From: a virus
Virus record (IMG/VR): IMGVR_UViG_3300020122_000137
Location: 1 to 47,592 of that record
Direction: 5' to 3' (one strand)
DNA length: 47,592 nucleotides
Shown here in pieces: positions 18,075-26,126 of this stretch. The notes beneath the pieces were generated by a model that did no database searches, was not told where the DNA came from, and was given only the letters and a program-made list of their open reading frames with translations. Each line of letters begins with the position of its first letter. Position 1 is the stretch's first letter. Made by a program: the position numbers and the translations under genes.

Positions 18075-18344
18075 ATGACCGAGGGGACTGACCGTTACCC
18101 TCGGGACGTGGAGGACGAGGGCGACCCGCAGCACCGCCGCGACTCGGACATGATACCGAAGCGACTCGTCGTCGCGTCTCTGGTGGTCGCCCTGGCGCTC
18201 CTCGTGGTTGTGGTCGCCGTCGGTCTCGCCCGTGACAACCTCGACTCCACCGGTGTCGCGGTCGTCCTCTCCACCCTCATCTCGGGGATTGTGGTCGCTG
18301 CACTCACGCGCAAGGATGATCGCGGAGGCAAGGGCCGGACGTGA
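18075..18344 (+). CDS. Small membrane protein, two predicted TM segments (89 aa)
   Basis: ATG at 18075. A charged N-terminus of about 30 residues is followed by two hydrophobic stretches, about 31-51 (LVVASLVVALALLVVVVAVG) and about 58-78 (STGVAVVLSTLISGIVVAALT), and a short basic tail. It is the first of three consecutive small membrane proteins between the tail tip and endolysin genes. A holin or holin-regulator role is plausible from position only. Confidence 0.7.
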   Translation: MTEGTDRYPRDVEDEGDPQHRRDSDMIPKRLVVASLVVALALLVVVVAVGLARDNLDSTGVAVVLSTLISGIVVAALTRKDDRGGKGRT

Positions 18345-18853
18345 CCACAGGACTGCTCGTAGGCGCCCTCGCCGGCTTCGTTGTCGGCGTCGTGGTCGGA
18401 ATCATGCTCCGGGAGGCTTGGAGCATAGCCAGAACGGGGCATACAGCGTTCATGAGCCGACTCTCCCGACCCACCCCACGCGTCTGGGGCATCGTCCTCG
18501 TCGTGATCGCCCTGGCCGCCAACTTCGCGTCCGGCTTCATCGCCATCGCCAACGGACGCGACGACGTCGACCGGTCGCGCTGCAACGCCCGGTACAACGA
18601 GCTCGACGGCGAAGCCCGTGACGCTCGAGCGGCGGTAGCCGGCGGCGTCACCCAGTCCGAGCTCGACCTGTGGGTCAACCTCCGGCGACAGGTCCGCTCC
18701 GGCTCCCTGACGGCCGAGGGCTTCGACGACGCGATCACCAAGCACATCAGCTCCCTGCGCGCGACCAAGAAGGTCCGCATCGACGCGCCGTACCCGCCCG
18801 CGGACCTGTGCTCCCCGGACCACGAAACGCCCAGCGGTACGGTGATCCCGTGA
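18341..18853 (+). CDS. Membrane protein with large soluble C-terminus (170 aa)
   Basis: GTG at 18341 overlaps the previous stop. Hydrophobic segments are at about 4-22 (GLLVGALAGFVVGVVVGIML) and about 48-68 (VWGIVLVVIALAANFASGFI). The rest is a charged, helical domain with two Cys residues (RCNARYN, ADLCSPD). This could be a Rz-like or holin-associated protein, but the family is not recognised. Confidence 0.7.
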   Translation: MTTGLLVGALAGFVVGVVVGIMLREAWSIARTGHTAFMSRLSRPTPRVWGIVLVVIALAANFASGFIAIANGRDDVDRSRCNARYNELDGEARDARAAVAGGVTQSELDLWVNLRRQVRSGSLTAEGFDDAITKHISSLRATKKVRIDAPYPPADLCSPDHETPSGTVIP

Positions 18854-19173
18854 TCGCGCCCTACGTCCCGATGCTCCCGTTCGACGCCGACACGTGGCGG
18901 CTCGCCTCGGCGGCCATCTCCGTCGTGACCCTGCTGCTCCTGACGATCGCGCTCCGGGTCTACGGCCACGAGGTGACCTTCGCATGGCGCAATGTCCTGC
19001 GGGTCACCGTGGCGCTGCTGTCGGTGCTGACGTACATCGCCGTCGTACGAGCGAAGTCGACCCCAGCTCACTTCCCCGAGCAGGGGCCGGACCTCCCGCT
19101 CGTGCTGGTCGTGTTCGTCGGCACCGCGCTGCTCATCGCCATCATTGGCGTCTTCGAGTCGCATCGGCGGTAG
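18850..19173 (+). CDS. Membrane protein, three predicted TM segments (107 aa)
   Basis: GTG at 18850 overlaps the previous stop by four bases. Hydrophobic segments at about 20-37 (AISVVTLLLLTIALRV), about 47-65 (LRVTVALLSVLTYIAVV) and about 82-101 (LVLVVFVGTALLIAIIGVF). It closes a block of three membrane proteins just before the endolysin. Holin candidate; topology is by eye. Confidence 0.7.
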   Translation: MIAPYVPMLPFDADTWRLASAAISVVTLLLLTIALRVYGHEVTFAWRNVLRVTVALLSVLTYIAVVRAKSTPAHFPEQGPDLPLVLVVFVGTALLIAIIGVFESHRR

Positions 19174-19242
19174 ATCCGCCCGTTCGACCCCTCCGGGTGC
19201 GATGATCGGTGCTGACCCCGAATCCAGCCCAGGGAGGCCCCC

Positions 19243-19911
19243 GTGAGCACCACGATCCCCGATCCGTACGCCCACACTGAGTTCCGTGGGAAGACGGGTG
19301 ACTGGGCCACGGTGCAAGCCCTCAAGGAGGCCGAGTCGCGCCTCGGGTACGAGCTGACGATCTATCAGTTCATCGGCGACGCGGCGGCATCCGGGGATAC
19401 GCACTCGAAGGGCAGGGGCGTCGACCTCGCGCCGTTCGACCACGCCCGCAAGGTCAAGGTATTCCGCGACATCGGGTTCGCCGCGTGGTATCGGCCCGAG
19501 GTCAAGGGGCTGTGGGTTGCGCACGTCCACATCATCAACATCTTCCCCGACCGGGTTAGCCGGAAGGGCGTCTCGGAGTCCGGGTTCGCCCAGATCGGGA
19601 AGTACGACAAGGTCCAGGATGGGCTCGCGGGCTTCACGCCTGACCCGAATCCTTATCGCCCGAAGCCCGTCACCCAGTGGTCCCAAACCGACTACGAGAG
19701 GTCGTTCAACGTGCCCGCCCAGCGCCCCGTCGTCTCCCACGTCTCCAAGGCTCGAGACGCCATCACCGAAGCCCACCACGGGCTCGGGAGGGCCATCGTC
19801 GAGCTCCAGCAGACGAACAGCAAGCGGGTCGCCGCGAAGGCCCAGATCCCGGCCCTCCGCGCCGCTCGCCGGTCCCTCGTTGTAATCCTCAAGGTCATGC
19901 CCAAGAAGTAG
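19243..19911 (+). CDS. lysA: Endolysin, peptidase M15-like
   Basis: Peptidoglycan hydrolase for release of progeny. GTG at 19243 follows CAGGGAGG. The motif DTHSKGRGVDL holds the M15-type zinc ligands H54 and D61 (H-x6-D), and AHVHI gives the H-x-H pair H94/H96, as in D-Ala-D-Ala carboxypeptidase or L-Ala-D-Glu peptidase folds. The C-terminal ~70 residues are helical and basic and are not a recognised wall-binding domain. A 69-base gap precedes it, so it may have its own transcript start. Followed after nine bases by a holin-like gene. Confidence 0.8.
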   Translation: MSTTIPDPYAHTEFRGKTGDWATVQALKEAESRLGYELTIYQFIGDAAASGDTHSKGRGVDLAPFDHARKVKVFRDIGFAAWYRPEVKGLWVAHVHIINIFPDRVSRKGVSESGFAQIGKYDKVQDGLAGFTPDPNPYRPKPVTQWSQTDYERSFNVPAQRPVVSHVSKARDAITEAHHGLGRAIVELQQTNSKRVAAKAQIPALRAARRSLVVILKVMPKK

Positions 19912-19920
19912 GAGCCCATC

Positions 19921-20247
19921 ATGTCTGCCCTGATTGCCAAGATCGCCCGTGAGCCCGCCGCCCTCGTGGCACTCATCACCGCCGGGTTCGCCCTGGCGTC
20001 CGCGTTCGGCTTCACCCTCACCGACATCCAGACGGGCGCCATCCTCGGCTTCCTCGCCGCCGCCATGTTCCTCGTCCGGTGGCTCACCACGCCGTCGTCC
20101 GAGGTGGCCGTGCAGGTCGTCAAGGGCGAGGTGGTGGCCGGACCCGCGGCGGTCGAGCCGACCGGCATGAACGTCGACCAGCCCAACGGTGTCGCGGACG
20201 ACGGCGTCGTGGCATCCGTGTCGATCAAGCCCGAGCTCCTGACGTGA
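19921..20247 (+). CDS. Holin-like membrane protein (108 aa)
   Basis: ATG at 19921 after TAGGAG. The protein has a hydrophobic hairpin at about 13-31 (AALVALITAGFALASAFGF) and about 37-55 (TGAILGFLAAAMFLVRWL), then a polar acidic tail. This layout and its position directly after the endolysin fit actinophage holins, which form the membrane lesion that releases the endolysin. Confidence 0.75.
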   Translation: MSALIAKIAREPAALVALITAGFALASAFGFTLTDIQTGAILGFLAAAMFLVRWLTTPSSEVAVQVVKGEVVAGPAAVEPTGMNVDQPNGVADDGVVASVSIKPELLT

Positions 20248-20639
20248 CCGCAACGTGGGACGACATCGTCTCCCAGTCCCAGCCGGCGTTCTACGACGAC
20301 GGCGCCGCGCTCTCCGGTACGGCCGGATCAACGTGGCGGTTCGTCCTCGAGTCACCCGCTGGAGCCGACGGCGACTGGTCTGACGTCGACTTCGTCTGCG
20401 AGATCCTCTCCCAGACCGACCATGACCTCGTGCTGCTCGAGCTCACCATGACGGCCGACGAGTTCAACCGCATCACCATCGAAGCGGACGCCGCAGCCAC
20501 GGCAATCCTCGACCGACCGACGATTCAGAACTACCCCTGGCGCGCGACCGCAACCAAGGGCACGGACGTCGTCACCATGTGGACCGCCGCCCCGTCGGCG
20601 TTCACCGTATTTCCCTCCACCGCAACCGAAGGGAGCTAG
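20244..20639 (+). CDS. Putative tail-associated protein (131 aa)
   Basis: GTG at 20244 overlaps the holin stop. A beta-rich acidic product (TWRFVLESPAGADGDWSDVDFVCEI) with a C-terminal threonine-rich end. Its order of strands is like small upper-baseplate or fibre-attachment proteins, and it precedes a tail spike gene by three bases. No family is recognised. Confidence 0.65.
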   Translation: MTATWDDIVSQSQPAFYDDGAALSGTAGSTWRFVLESPAGADGDWSDVDFVCEILSQTDHDLVLLELTMTADEFNRITIEADAAATAILDRPTIQNYPWRATATKGTDVVTMWTAAPSAFTVFPSTATEGS

Positions 20640-20642
20640 GCC

Positions 20643-22964
20643 GTGAGTCGGAAGCTCGTCATGCGTCCCGTGGTCTCGTCGATGGGGCCGGAATACGTCG
20701 CGGAGCTCGAGGCGTTGGTCGCGACGGGCGCGGAGCAGGTTGCCCGGCAGGAAGAGATCTCGGGCCTGACGGGCGAGGACGCGGCGGTTGCCGACCTTGT
20801 CGGCGACGAGGATTCCGAGACCGCAGCCGCGCTCTCGGCCTCGATTGCTGCTACCGCGGTGGTCTGGGTCAACGTCCTGAACTACGGCAACGCGACCCAC
20901 GCCGGCAGCGCCCTGCAGGCCGCGATGAATGCGGCCGACACCACCAAGCGCGTCGTCTTCTACCTCCCGGCCGGCGCGGCGTACACCTGGGACGCCATCC
21001 CCAAGATCCCGACGAACATCGCCGGCCACTGGACCTTCCGGTTCCACGGCAACGCCATCACCCTGACCTCGGGCGGCGCGTCCCTGCTGGAGTTCGCGAA
21101 GACCGCCGACTACGACGTCGCGCAGAACGTCACCGTCGAGGGAGTCGGCTGCCGCATCGACGCCGGCAACATCGCCGGCTTCGGCCACACCATCATCGGG
21201 CTTTGCACCTACTCCGCGATCTCCCTCGCGACCCTCAGCCGCGTCGGCGTCAAGAACATCACCGTCAGCGACATCCAGGTCGTCAACGTGGCCGCGGCCA
21301 GCGGCGGCACCGATCTACGCGCAGGCGTCTACCTCATGGCGAGCCTGACCGGCGCGGCCGGCGAGACCGCCGTCTCGGTTACGGGCGTGAGGGTGCGTCG
21401 CGTGAGTTCCGTCGGCGGGCGCTTCGGTGTCGCAGTGGGCGCTCGCATGACCACCAGCGGCCGGGTGTTCGTGGACGACGTCCTGCTCGACGACTGCTAC
21501 CACGACACGGGCGCAACTCCGACTGCTTACCGCGCGGATACGAACTTCTTCGTTGGGGGCCGCGGCTACGGCGGGCGGGCAACCATCCGTGACTGCTGGG
21601 GCCGTAACTCCGGTGACGACGGCGTCGAGGTCAACGGGCTGGAGCAGGTGCTCGTCGACAACTGCCTGATCGAGGAAGCGGCGTCCGCGGCGTACTACCA
21701 CGTCAACTACGCGACTCCGCAGCAGCGATCTGGGCAGCGCATCACGTTCCGGAACTGCCGCTACCGCGTCGTCGCGCTGGCAACCTCGTCGACCATGCCG
21801 GGCAAGGGATTCGCCGCCGTCACCAAGGCCGTCGCCACGACGACCACCAGCTCCGTCTCGAGCGGCGCCAGCACCATCCCGCTCACCGCGGTCTCCAACA
21901 TCGGCAGCGACGCCGACGCATTCTTCCCCTCCACGGGCGTCGTGACCGACGGAACCCAGCTCATCAGCTACACCGGAGTCAGCGGCGCCAGCCTCACCGG
22001 ATGCACAGGCATCGGCACCGGCATCAGCAACGGTGCGACCATCACCCTCGTCAATGACGCCCAGAAGGTCACCCTCGACGGCTGCTCGGGCTACAAGGTC
22101 GGTCAGACCTACTGGGAGACAGGCGGTGACGGCATCCGCGTCACCGGCCCGATCCGGCAACTCACCGTCCGGGACTTCGACTACACCGCCCTGTCCTGGG
22201 CGGCCACCATCGGCTCGACCGCCGTCCCCTCGGCGATCTACATCAACGCCGTGCCCACCGAGGTCGGCACTTCCACGAAGATCCGCCTCGACAGCCTCCG
22301 CTTCAAGCTCACTGGTGCGAGGTCGAGCGGCTCGACCGCCGACTGGATCGCGGTCGACGTCAACGGCTACGCACCACACGTCACCTGGACCGACATCGAG
22401 GTCGACAACGCGATGACGGGCATGAGCGCCGTCAACAACATCGAGGCGCTGCGCTTCGGCCGCGCCACCAACGCCGCCGCCGGCATGTCCTACACCTCGG
22501 TCGGGTCCGGGCTGACCATCAAGTCCCTCGGCGACGTCGGCTCGAAGCAGAAGGCGATCCACACAGGCACACAGACCGCGATGGGCAACGCCTGCCTGTT
22601 TGACCACCGCGGCCTTGATCTGGTCGGGCTGCTCACTGGCTCCGTGACGCACTACTCCGACTCGGGGTCGTTCGTGCAGACCAGGACGTTCACCGAGGCG
22701 GTCGCGGAGAAGGCCGCCGTGCGGCGCTCGAAGACCGACATCGCACCGGGCGCCAGCCCCTACCAGTGGCAGAACACCATGCAGAGTCGCGGCGTCGTGG
22801 TGGTCTCGGGAGGGACGGTCAGCCAGATCCAGCTCGGAGCGTCGTCGGCGGCGCTGGTGACCACTGGTCAGACGGCCGGCACGTTCTTCGTCAACCCCGG
22901 CGACGTCGTCCAGGTCACCTACAGCGTCGTCCCCACCGTGATGACATTCATCCCGGTCCAGTAG
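20643..22964 (+). CDS. Tail spike with parallel beta-helix
   Basis: GTG at 20643. The 773-residue protein begins with a helical N-terminal module (about 1-75, including GLTGEDAAVADLVGDEDSET) shared with two other genes here, then about residues 80-470 show the pectin-lyase-like right-handed beta-helix pattern (repeated short strands with N/D/G turns; ISGDDGV-like NSGDDGVEVNG; NCLIEEAASAAYYH). A Thr/Ser-rich insert and a second beta-helix follow, and a small C-terminal beta-sandwich. Host-surface polysaccharide binding or cleavage is expected; catalytic residues cannot be named. Confidence 0.8.
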   Translation: MSRKLVMRPVVSSMGPEYVAELEALVATGAEQVARQEEISGLTGEDAAVADLVGDEDSETAAALSASIAATAVVWVNVLNYGNATHAGSALQAAMNAADTTKRVVFYLPAGAAYTWDAIPKIPTNIAGHWTFRFHGNAITLTSGGASLLEFAKTADYDVAQNVTVEGVGCRIDAGNIAGFGHTIIGLCTYSAISLATLSRVGVKNITVSDIQVVNVAAASGGTDLRAGVYLMASLTGAAGETAVSVTGVRVRRVSSVGGRFGVAVGARMTTSGRVFVDDVLLDDCYHDTGATPTAYRADTNFFVGGRGYGGRATIRDCWGRNSGDDGVEVNGLEQVLVDNCLIEEAASAAYYHVNYATPQQRSGQRITFRNCRYRVVALATSSTMPGKGFAAVTKAVATTTTSSVSSGASTIPLTAVSNIGSDADAFFPSTGVVTDGTQLISYTGVSGASLTGCTGIGTGISNGATITLVNDAQKVTLDGCSGYKVGQTYWETGGDGIRVTGPIRQLTVRDFDYTALSWAATIGSTAVPSAIYINAVPTEVGTSTKIRLDSLRFKLTGARSSGSTADWIAVDVNGYAPHVTWTDIEVDNAMTGMSAVNNIEALRFGRATNAAAGMSYTSVGSGLTIKSLGDVGSKQKAIHTGTQTAMGNACLFDHRGLDLVGLLTGSVTHYSDSGSFVQTRTFTEAVAEKAAVRRSKTDIAPGASPYQWQNTMQSRGVVVVSGGTVSQIQLGASSAALVTTGQTAGTFFVNPGDVVQVTYSVVPTVMTFIPVQ

Positions 22965-23017
22965 GGCCGCCGTGAGAGCGTCATACGGCCGGATCTGACG
23001 GGATCACCACATACCCA

Positions 23018-23046
23018 ACGAGGGTGACCGATCTGGAGGCCCTCGT
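23018..23046 (+). terminator. Putative terminator after the tail spike
   Basis: ACGAGGG at 23018-23024 pairs with CCCTCGT at 23040-23046; a short CTTCT run follows. It separates the spike gene from the next gene, which appears to have its own start signal at 23051-23063. Seven base pairs is weak. Confidence 0.4.
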
Positions 23047-23050
23047 CTTC

Positions 23051-23065
23051 TAGGATGCCCTCATG
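23051..23065 (+). promoter_or_regulatory. Possible leaderless start signal (-10 TAGGAT)
   Basis: TAGGAT at 23051-23056 lies exactly 12 bases before the ATG at 23063, the same spacing seen at 27300, 37280, 46868 and, on the other strand, 27169 and 47517. No clear -35 is seen and the palindromic right half (CTAT) is absent here. Confidence 0.4.
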
Positions 23066-23383
23066 GGTTACAGACTGGAGAGCGGTTCGGGTGGGTCCGT
23101 TCGGCTGCGACCTGTGGTGTCGTCTGCTCCAGCGGAGGCGCTTGCGGCCATGACCGCCATGCTCGCCGAGGCCCGGGATCTCCTCGCTGCCATGGAGGAG
23201 ATCAGTGGTGGCGGTGGCGGTGGCGGCGGCTCCGTCGAGGTGTGGGCGTGGGACGCCGACGCGACGACGTACGTCAAGGTGCCCGGCATCACGAAGATCT
23301 TCACCGAGGGTGGCCTCGACGACGTCCCGCCCGGCATGGGCGCGCACGACATCTGGTTCCGCATGGTGGCACCGCCGGCATGA
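23063..23383 (+). CDS. Tail fibre adaptor with shared N-terminal module (106 aa)
   Basis: ATG at 23063. The N-terminal half (RLRPVVSS ... ALAAMTAMLAEARDLLAAMEEISG) matches the spike at 20643 (VMRPVVSS ... EEISG). A run of eight glycines (about residues 49-56) then links to a small beta-rich tail ending GMGAHDIWFRMVAPPA. It looks like a short anchor or collar for the next fibre proteins, to which it is coupled by an ATGA overlap. Confidence 0.7.
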   Translation: MGYRLESGSGGSVRLRPVVSSAPAEALAAMTAMLAEARDLLAAMEEISGGGGGGGGSVEVWAWDADATTYVKVPGITKIFTEGGLDDVPPGMGAHDIWFRMVAPPA

Positions 23384-24285
23384 GCACCGACCTCTGCTAC
23401 CGCGACCCGAACGGCATGGGTTGGCGGTCCTACACCACCGGGGAGTACATCCACGGCGGCCTCATCGACTGGCCATCCGCCGAGAACACCGGCTGGGCAC
23501 CCACCGGCGTCACCCTCACGCCGTACGTCGACGAGCACTCGACGTTCACCCAGGACATCACCCTCGACAGCCGCGACATCACGCTCCCCGACTCGGCGAT
23601 GTTCGTCAAGGAGGGCGCCCAGGCGCGGATCACCCGCTGCAACGTCGACGCGTTCCTCGACATCAACGCCGACGAGTCCGGGGCGTCGCTCTACATCACC
23701 GACTCGAACATCAACGGCATCCCGTGGTCCGGGCCGACCATCGGCTACTCCCGTCTCGACATCCGCCGCTGCGACATCCGCAACGGCCAGCACTCGGTCC
23801 TCGGCTCGCACGACACCCGGATCGAAGACTCCATCCTGCACATGCAGTACAACGACCCGGAGTACGAAGGCGGCTACCACAACAACGGCTTCATCAGCAA
23901 CGGCGGCTCGAACTGCCTGCTGCTGCATTGCACCATCGACTGCTCCACCGAGCTCACCCCGAACGGCGGCGGCCCCACCGGCGACGCCTCCATCTTCGGC
24001 GACTTCGGCCCGGTCCACGACTTCACCTTCGAGCGGTGCCTATTCAAGCCCACGACCGGCTCCTACGGCCTCTCCGGCGGCTGGAATCCGAGCAAGCCGT
24101 ACGGCGAGGACACCTACAACATCGTGGTCCGCGACTGTGTCTTCGAGCGCGGCATCACCGGCCGCAACGGGGTCTACGGCCCCGTCACGTCGTTCAACGC
24201 CGAGGCGCCCGGCGCCGTGTGGGAGAACAACCGCTACGACGACGGCACGCTCATCGGGCCGGACGGACAGGAGATGGACGGGTGA
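23380..24285 (+). CDS. Tail fibre/spike, parallel beta-helix
   Basis: ATG at 23380, overlapping the previous stop. The 301-residue protein shows successive beta-helix rungs (ITRCNVDAFLDI, ITDSNINGIPW, LDIRRCDIRNGQHSVLG, RIEDSILHMQYN, FERCLFKPTTG). Such proteins bind or cleave cell-surface glycans. It lacks the N-terminal anchor module, which the previous small gene may supply in trans. Confidence 0.75.
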   Translation: MSTDLCYRDPNGMGWRSYTTGEYIHGGLIDWPSAENTGWAPTGVTLTPYVDEHSTFTQDITLDSRDITLPDSAMFVKEGAQARITRCNVDAFLDINADESGASLYITDSNINGIPWSGPTIGYSRLDIRRCDIRNGQHSVLGSHDTRIEDSILHMQYNDPEYEGGYHNNGFISNGGSNCLLLHCTIDCSTELTPNGGGPTGDASIFGDFGPVHDFTFERCLFKPTTGSYGLSGGWNPSKPYGEDTYNIVVRDCVFERGITGRNGVYGPVTSFNAEAPGAVWENNRYDDGTLIGPDGQEMDG

Positions 24286-25091
24286 CCGACTACAACGTCT
24301 TCGGACCCACGACGTACTACGGCTCCCCCGACGTCGCCAACGCTGGCGAGCCGATCGAGCTGGGCAACGGCTTCGTCTGCACCGCGGCCGGCGAGTGCCC
24401 CGGCGCGCGACTCTGGGTGCCGCCCGAGGATCTCGGTGACCTTGAGGTCACGTTCATCCTCCGGGCGTACGCCACCCCCGACTTCTCGACCACGCCGCTC
24501 GCCGAGAACGACGCCGCCGCGCTCGGCCCTGGCGGGTGGGTCACCAACCTGTTCGACGAGCCCGTCGAGATGGACGCCAACGATCCGATCTGGCTGACCT
24601 ACCAGTTCGGCATCTCACAGCGGTTCATCTCGGCCGGCGACGGGCCGCCCGGAGCTGTCCTCTCGGCGGGCTTCCCGGCTCTGTCGCTGCTGGCACCCGG
24701 CGCCGGGCGGGCCTACTTCCGTGCGTCCGGTGGAGCGACCACCCTGTCGGCCGGCGGGCCGATGTACGGGCTCGACATCATCTTCGACGACGGCACCCCG
24801 CCCAAGGCGCCAATCTCGTTCACGGCGACCCGCCTCACGGGCACCACGGCGCTGCTCGAGGGGGAGATGCCCGAGGACGCGCCGCTGGGCCTCACGATCC
24901 TCCGCACGACCGGTCTGACCACCGTCGACGGCGAGGACCGGCCCTTCGGCGCGCCCGGCTACGACCCGGAGTCCCTGCCGGCCGAGACGATCCTGGCGAC
25001 CGGCGCCGAGTTCCCCTACCTCGACGCCGCCGGGCTCGACGAGGGCGACGACTACACGTACGCCGTCGTCCGCACCGGGTCGGGTGCGTGA
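24282..25091 (+). CDS. Minor tail protein, beta-sandwich domains (269 aa)
   Basis: GTG at 24282 overlaps the previous stop. About 1-170 is a beta-sandwich with 'ELGNGFVCTAAGECPGARLW ... WVTNLFDEPVEMDANDPIWLTYQF', reminiscent of DUF4082-type surface domains; about 180-269 is a fibronectin-III-like strand set (ISFTATRLTGTTALLEG ... DDYTYAVVRTGSG). Likely part of the receptor-binding apparatus. Domain names are by resemblance only. Confidence 0.65.
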   Translation: MTDYNVFGPTTYYGSPDVANAGEPIELGNGFVCTAAGECPGARLWVPPEDLGDLEVTFILRAYATPDFSTTPLAENDAAALGPGGWVTNLFDEPVEMDANDPIWLTYQFGISQRFISAGDGPPGAVLSAGFPALSLLAPGAGRAYFRASGGATTLSAGGPMYGLDIIFDDGTPPKAPISFTATRLTGTTALLEGEMPEDAPLGLTILRTTGLTTVDGEDRPFGAPGYDPESLPAETILATGAEFPYLDAAGLDEGDDYTYAVVRTGSGA

Positions 25092-25249
25092 TGGTCGACA
25101 TCGACGGGCCGTGGTCGGCGCTGGTGATCTGCCCAGCGCTGCCCGACATCGTGCTCCCGTGGTCCAACCTCGAGCCCGCCCGCTACACCGTGGCGGCCAC
25201 CTACACTGACGGCCACTGGCGCCCGGCGCGCGTCGTCGAAGGGGGCTGA
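25091..25249 (+). CDS. Small protein of unknown function (52 aa)
   Basis: ATG at 25091 overlaps the previous TGA by one base (GTG at 25088 is alternative) and it ends one base before the next ATG. The product (MVDIDGPWSALVICPALPDI...) is beta-like with no family recognised. The tight packing supports it as a real small tail-operon gene. Confidence 0.6.
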   Translation: MVDIDGPWSALVICPALPDIVLPWSNLEPARYTVAATYTDGHWRPARVVEGG

Positions 25250-25250
25250 C

Positions 25251-25922
25251 ATGGCACGCAAGCTCATTTTGTCGCCGCAGTGGCCACAGAAGCTCCAGCT
25301 CCGCGCCGTGGGCTCCGCTCTCTCGACGGAGCTCTACATTGCGTTCTCAGCGCTCCTCGACGACGCGAAGGCCATCGTGGGCCTCACCGCGGAGGATGAG
25401 GCGGTTGCTTTCCTCGTGGGCGACGACGCCTCCGAGACGGCCATCGCTGTCGACGCACGTGTCGCCATGGCAACCGATCCGCTCGCGGAGTTCCTTGAGG
25501 GTGACGCCACCACGTTCACGCCGGCCCTGACGGCAACCGGAGGCAACCCCAACGTGGGTACCGACGGCATCATCACGGCCTCATACCGGAAGCTCAACGA
25601 TCACCTCCTCATGGTGCGTTACAACCTCAAGCGTGGGGCGACCGGAACGGCCACCGGGGCGGGATCACTGCGGCTGTCGATCCCACCGGGCGCGACGCTC
25701 GTCAACCCCGACGTCGGAGGGACGGCGTCGTCTGGCGTCTACGCCTGTTCGGGTCAGGTGCTTGTTGCTGCCGGTGCGTACCCCGTCTACGCCGTTCGGC
25801 GCGTGACGGACACCACCATTGAGCTCATGACGGCGGTAGCGAACAACGACGTCCGCCACGGACCGTCGCCAGCCCAGGTGTTCACCACCATCAGCCTCGT
25901 CGCCTTTCTCGAGGTGGCGTAG
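25251..25922 (+). CDS. Tail fibre protein with shared N-terminal module (223 aa)
   Basis: ATG at 25251 after AAGGGGG. Residues 1-75 resemble the spike at 20643 (MARKLILSP versus MSRKLVMRP; GLTAEDEAVAFLVGDDASET, 15 of 20 identical). The C-terminal ~140 residues form a different beta-sandwich-like domain with YNLKRGATGTATGAGSLRLSI. Last gene of the structural operon, convergent with the leftward operon; its stop and the opposing stop sit in the palindrome AGTAGCTACT. Confidence 0.75.
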   Translation: MARKLILSPQWPQKLQLRAVGSALSTELYIAFSALLDDAKAIVGLTAEDEAVAFLVGDDASETAIAVDARVAMATDPLAEFLEGDATTFTPALTATGGNPNVGTDGIITASYRKLNDHLLMVRYNLKRGATGTATGAGSLRLSIPPGATLVNPDVGGTASSGVYACSGQVLVAAGAYPVYAVRRVTDTTIELMTAVANNDVRHGPSPAQVFTTISLVAFLEVA

Positions 25923-25925
25923 TAG

Positions 25926-26123
25926 CTACTCGTCGTCCCAGCCGGACATGCAGGTCACGTGCGCCCAGCCGTGCTTGTAGCGGGTGATGCGCTGGTTCTT
26001 GAGGACCACGCCGTCCTGGGGGCACCCAGGCTTCGAGCAGACCCCGTCGGCCATCGCCCGGATGCCGGAGCGCTGCTCCTCATCGAACTTCGACCGCGGC
26101 CGGCGGGGTCTGCGCTGCGCCAT
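25926..26123 (-). CDS. Small Cys/His zinc-binding-like protein (65 aa)
   Basis: ATG at 26123 on the minus strand. The N-terminus is Arg/Pro-rich (MAQRRPRRPRSKF). CSKPGCPQDG (about 28-37) and HVTCMSGW (about 55-62) provide a likely C-x4-C ... H-x2-C metal site. It is last in the three-gene leftward operon, after the collagen-like gene. Function unknown; DNA or RNA binding is possible. Confidence 0.65.
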   Translation of the reverse strand: MAQRRPRRPRSKFDEEQRSGIRAMADGVCSKPGCPQDGVVLKNQRITRYKHGWAHVTCMSGWDDE

Positions 26124-26126
26124 CGG

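Noticed and set aside
18304-20355. 683-codon minus-strand frame under the lysis genes
   Set aside because: Antisense to genes with clear membrane and M15 motifs; low-complexity Arg/Asp/Gly composition.
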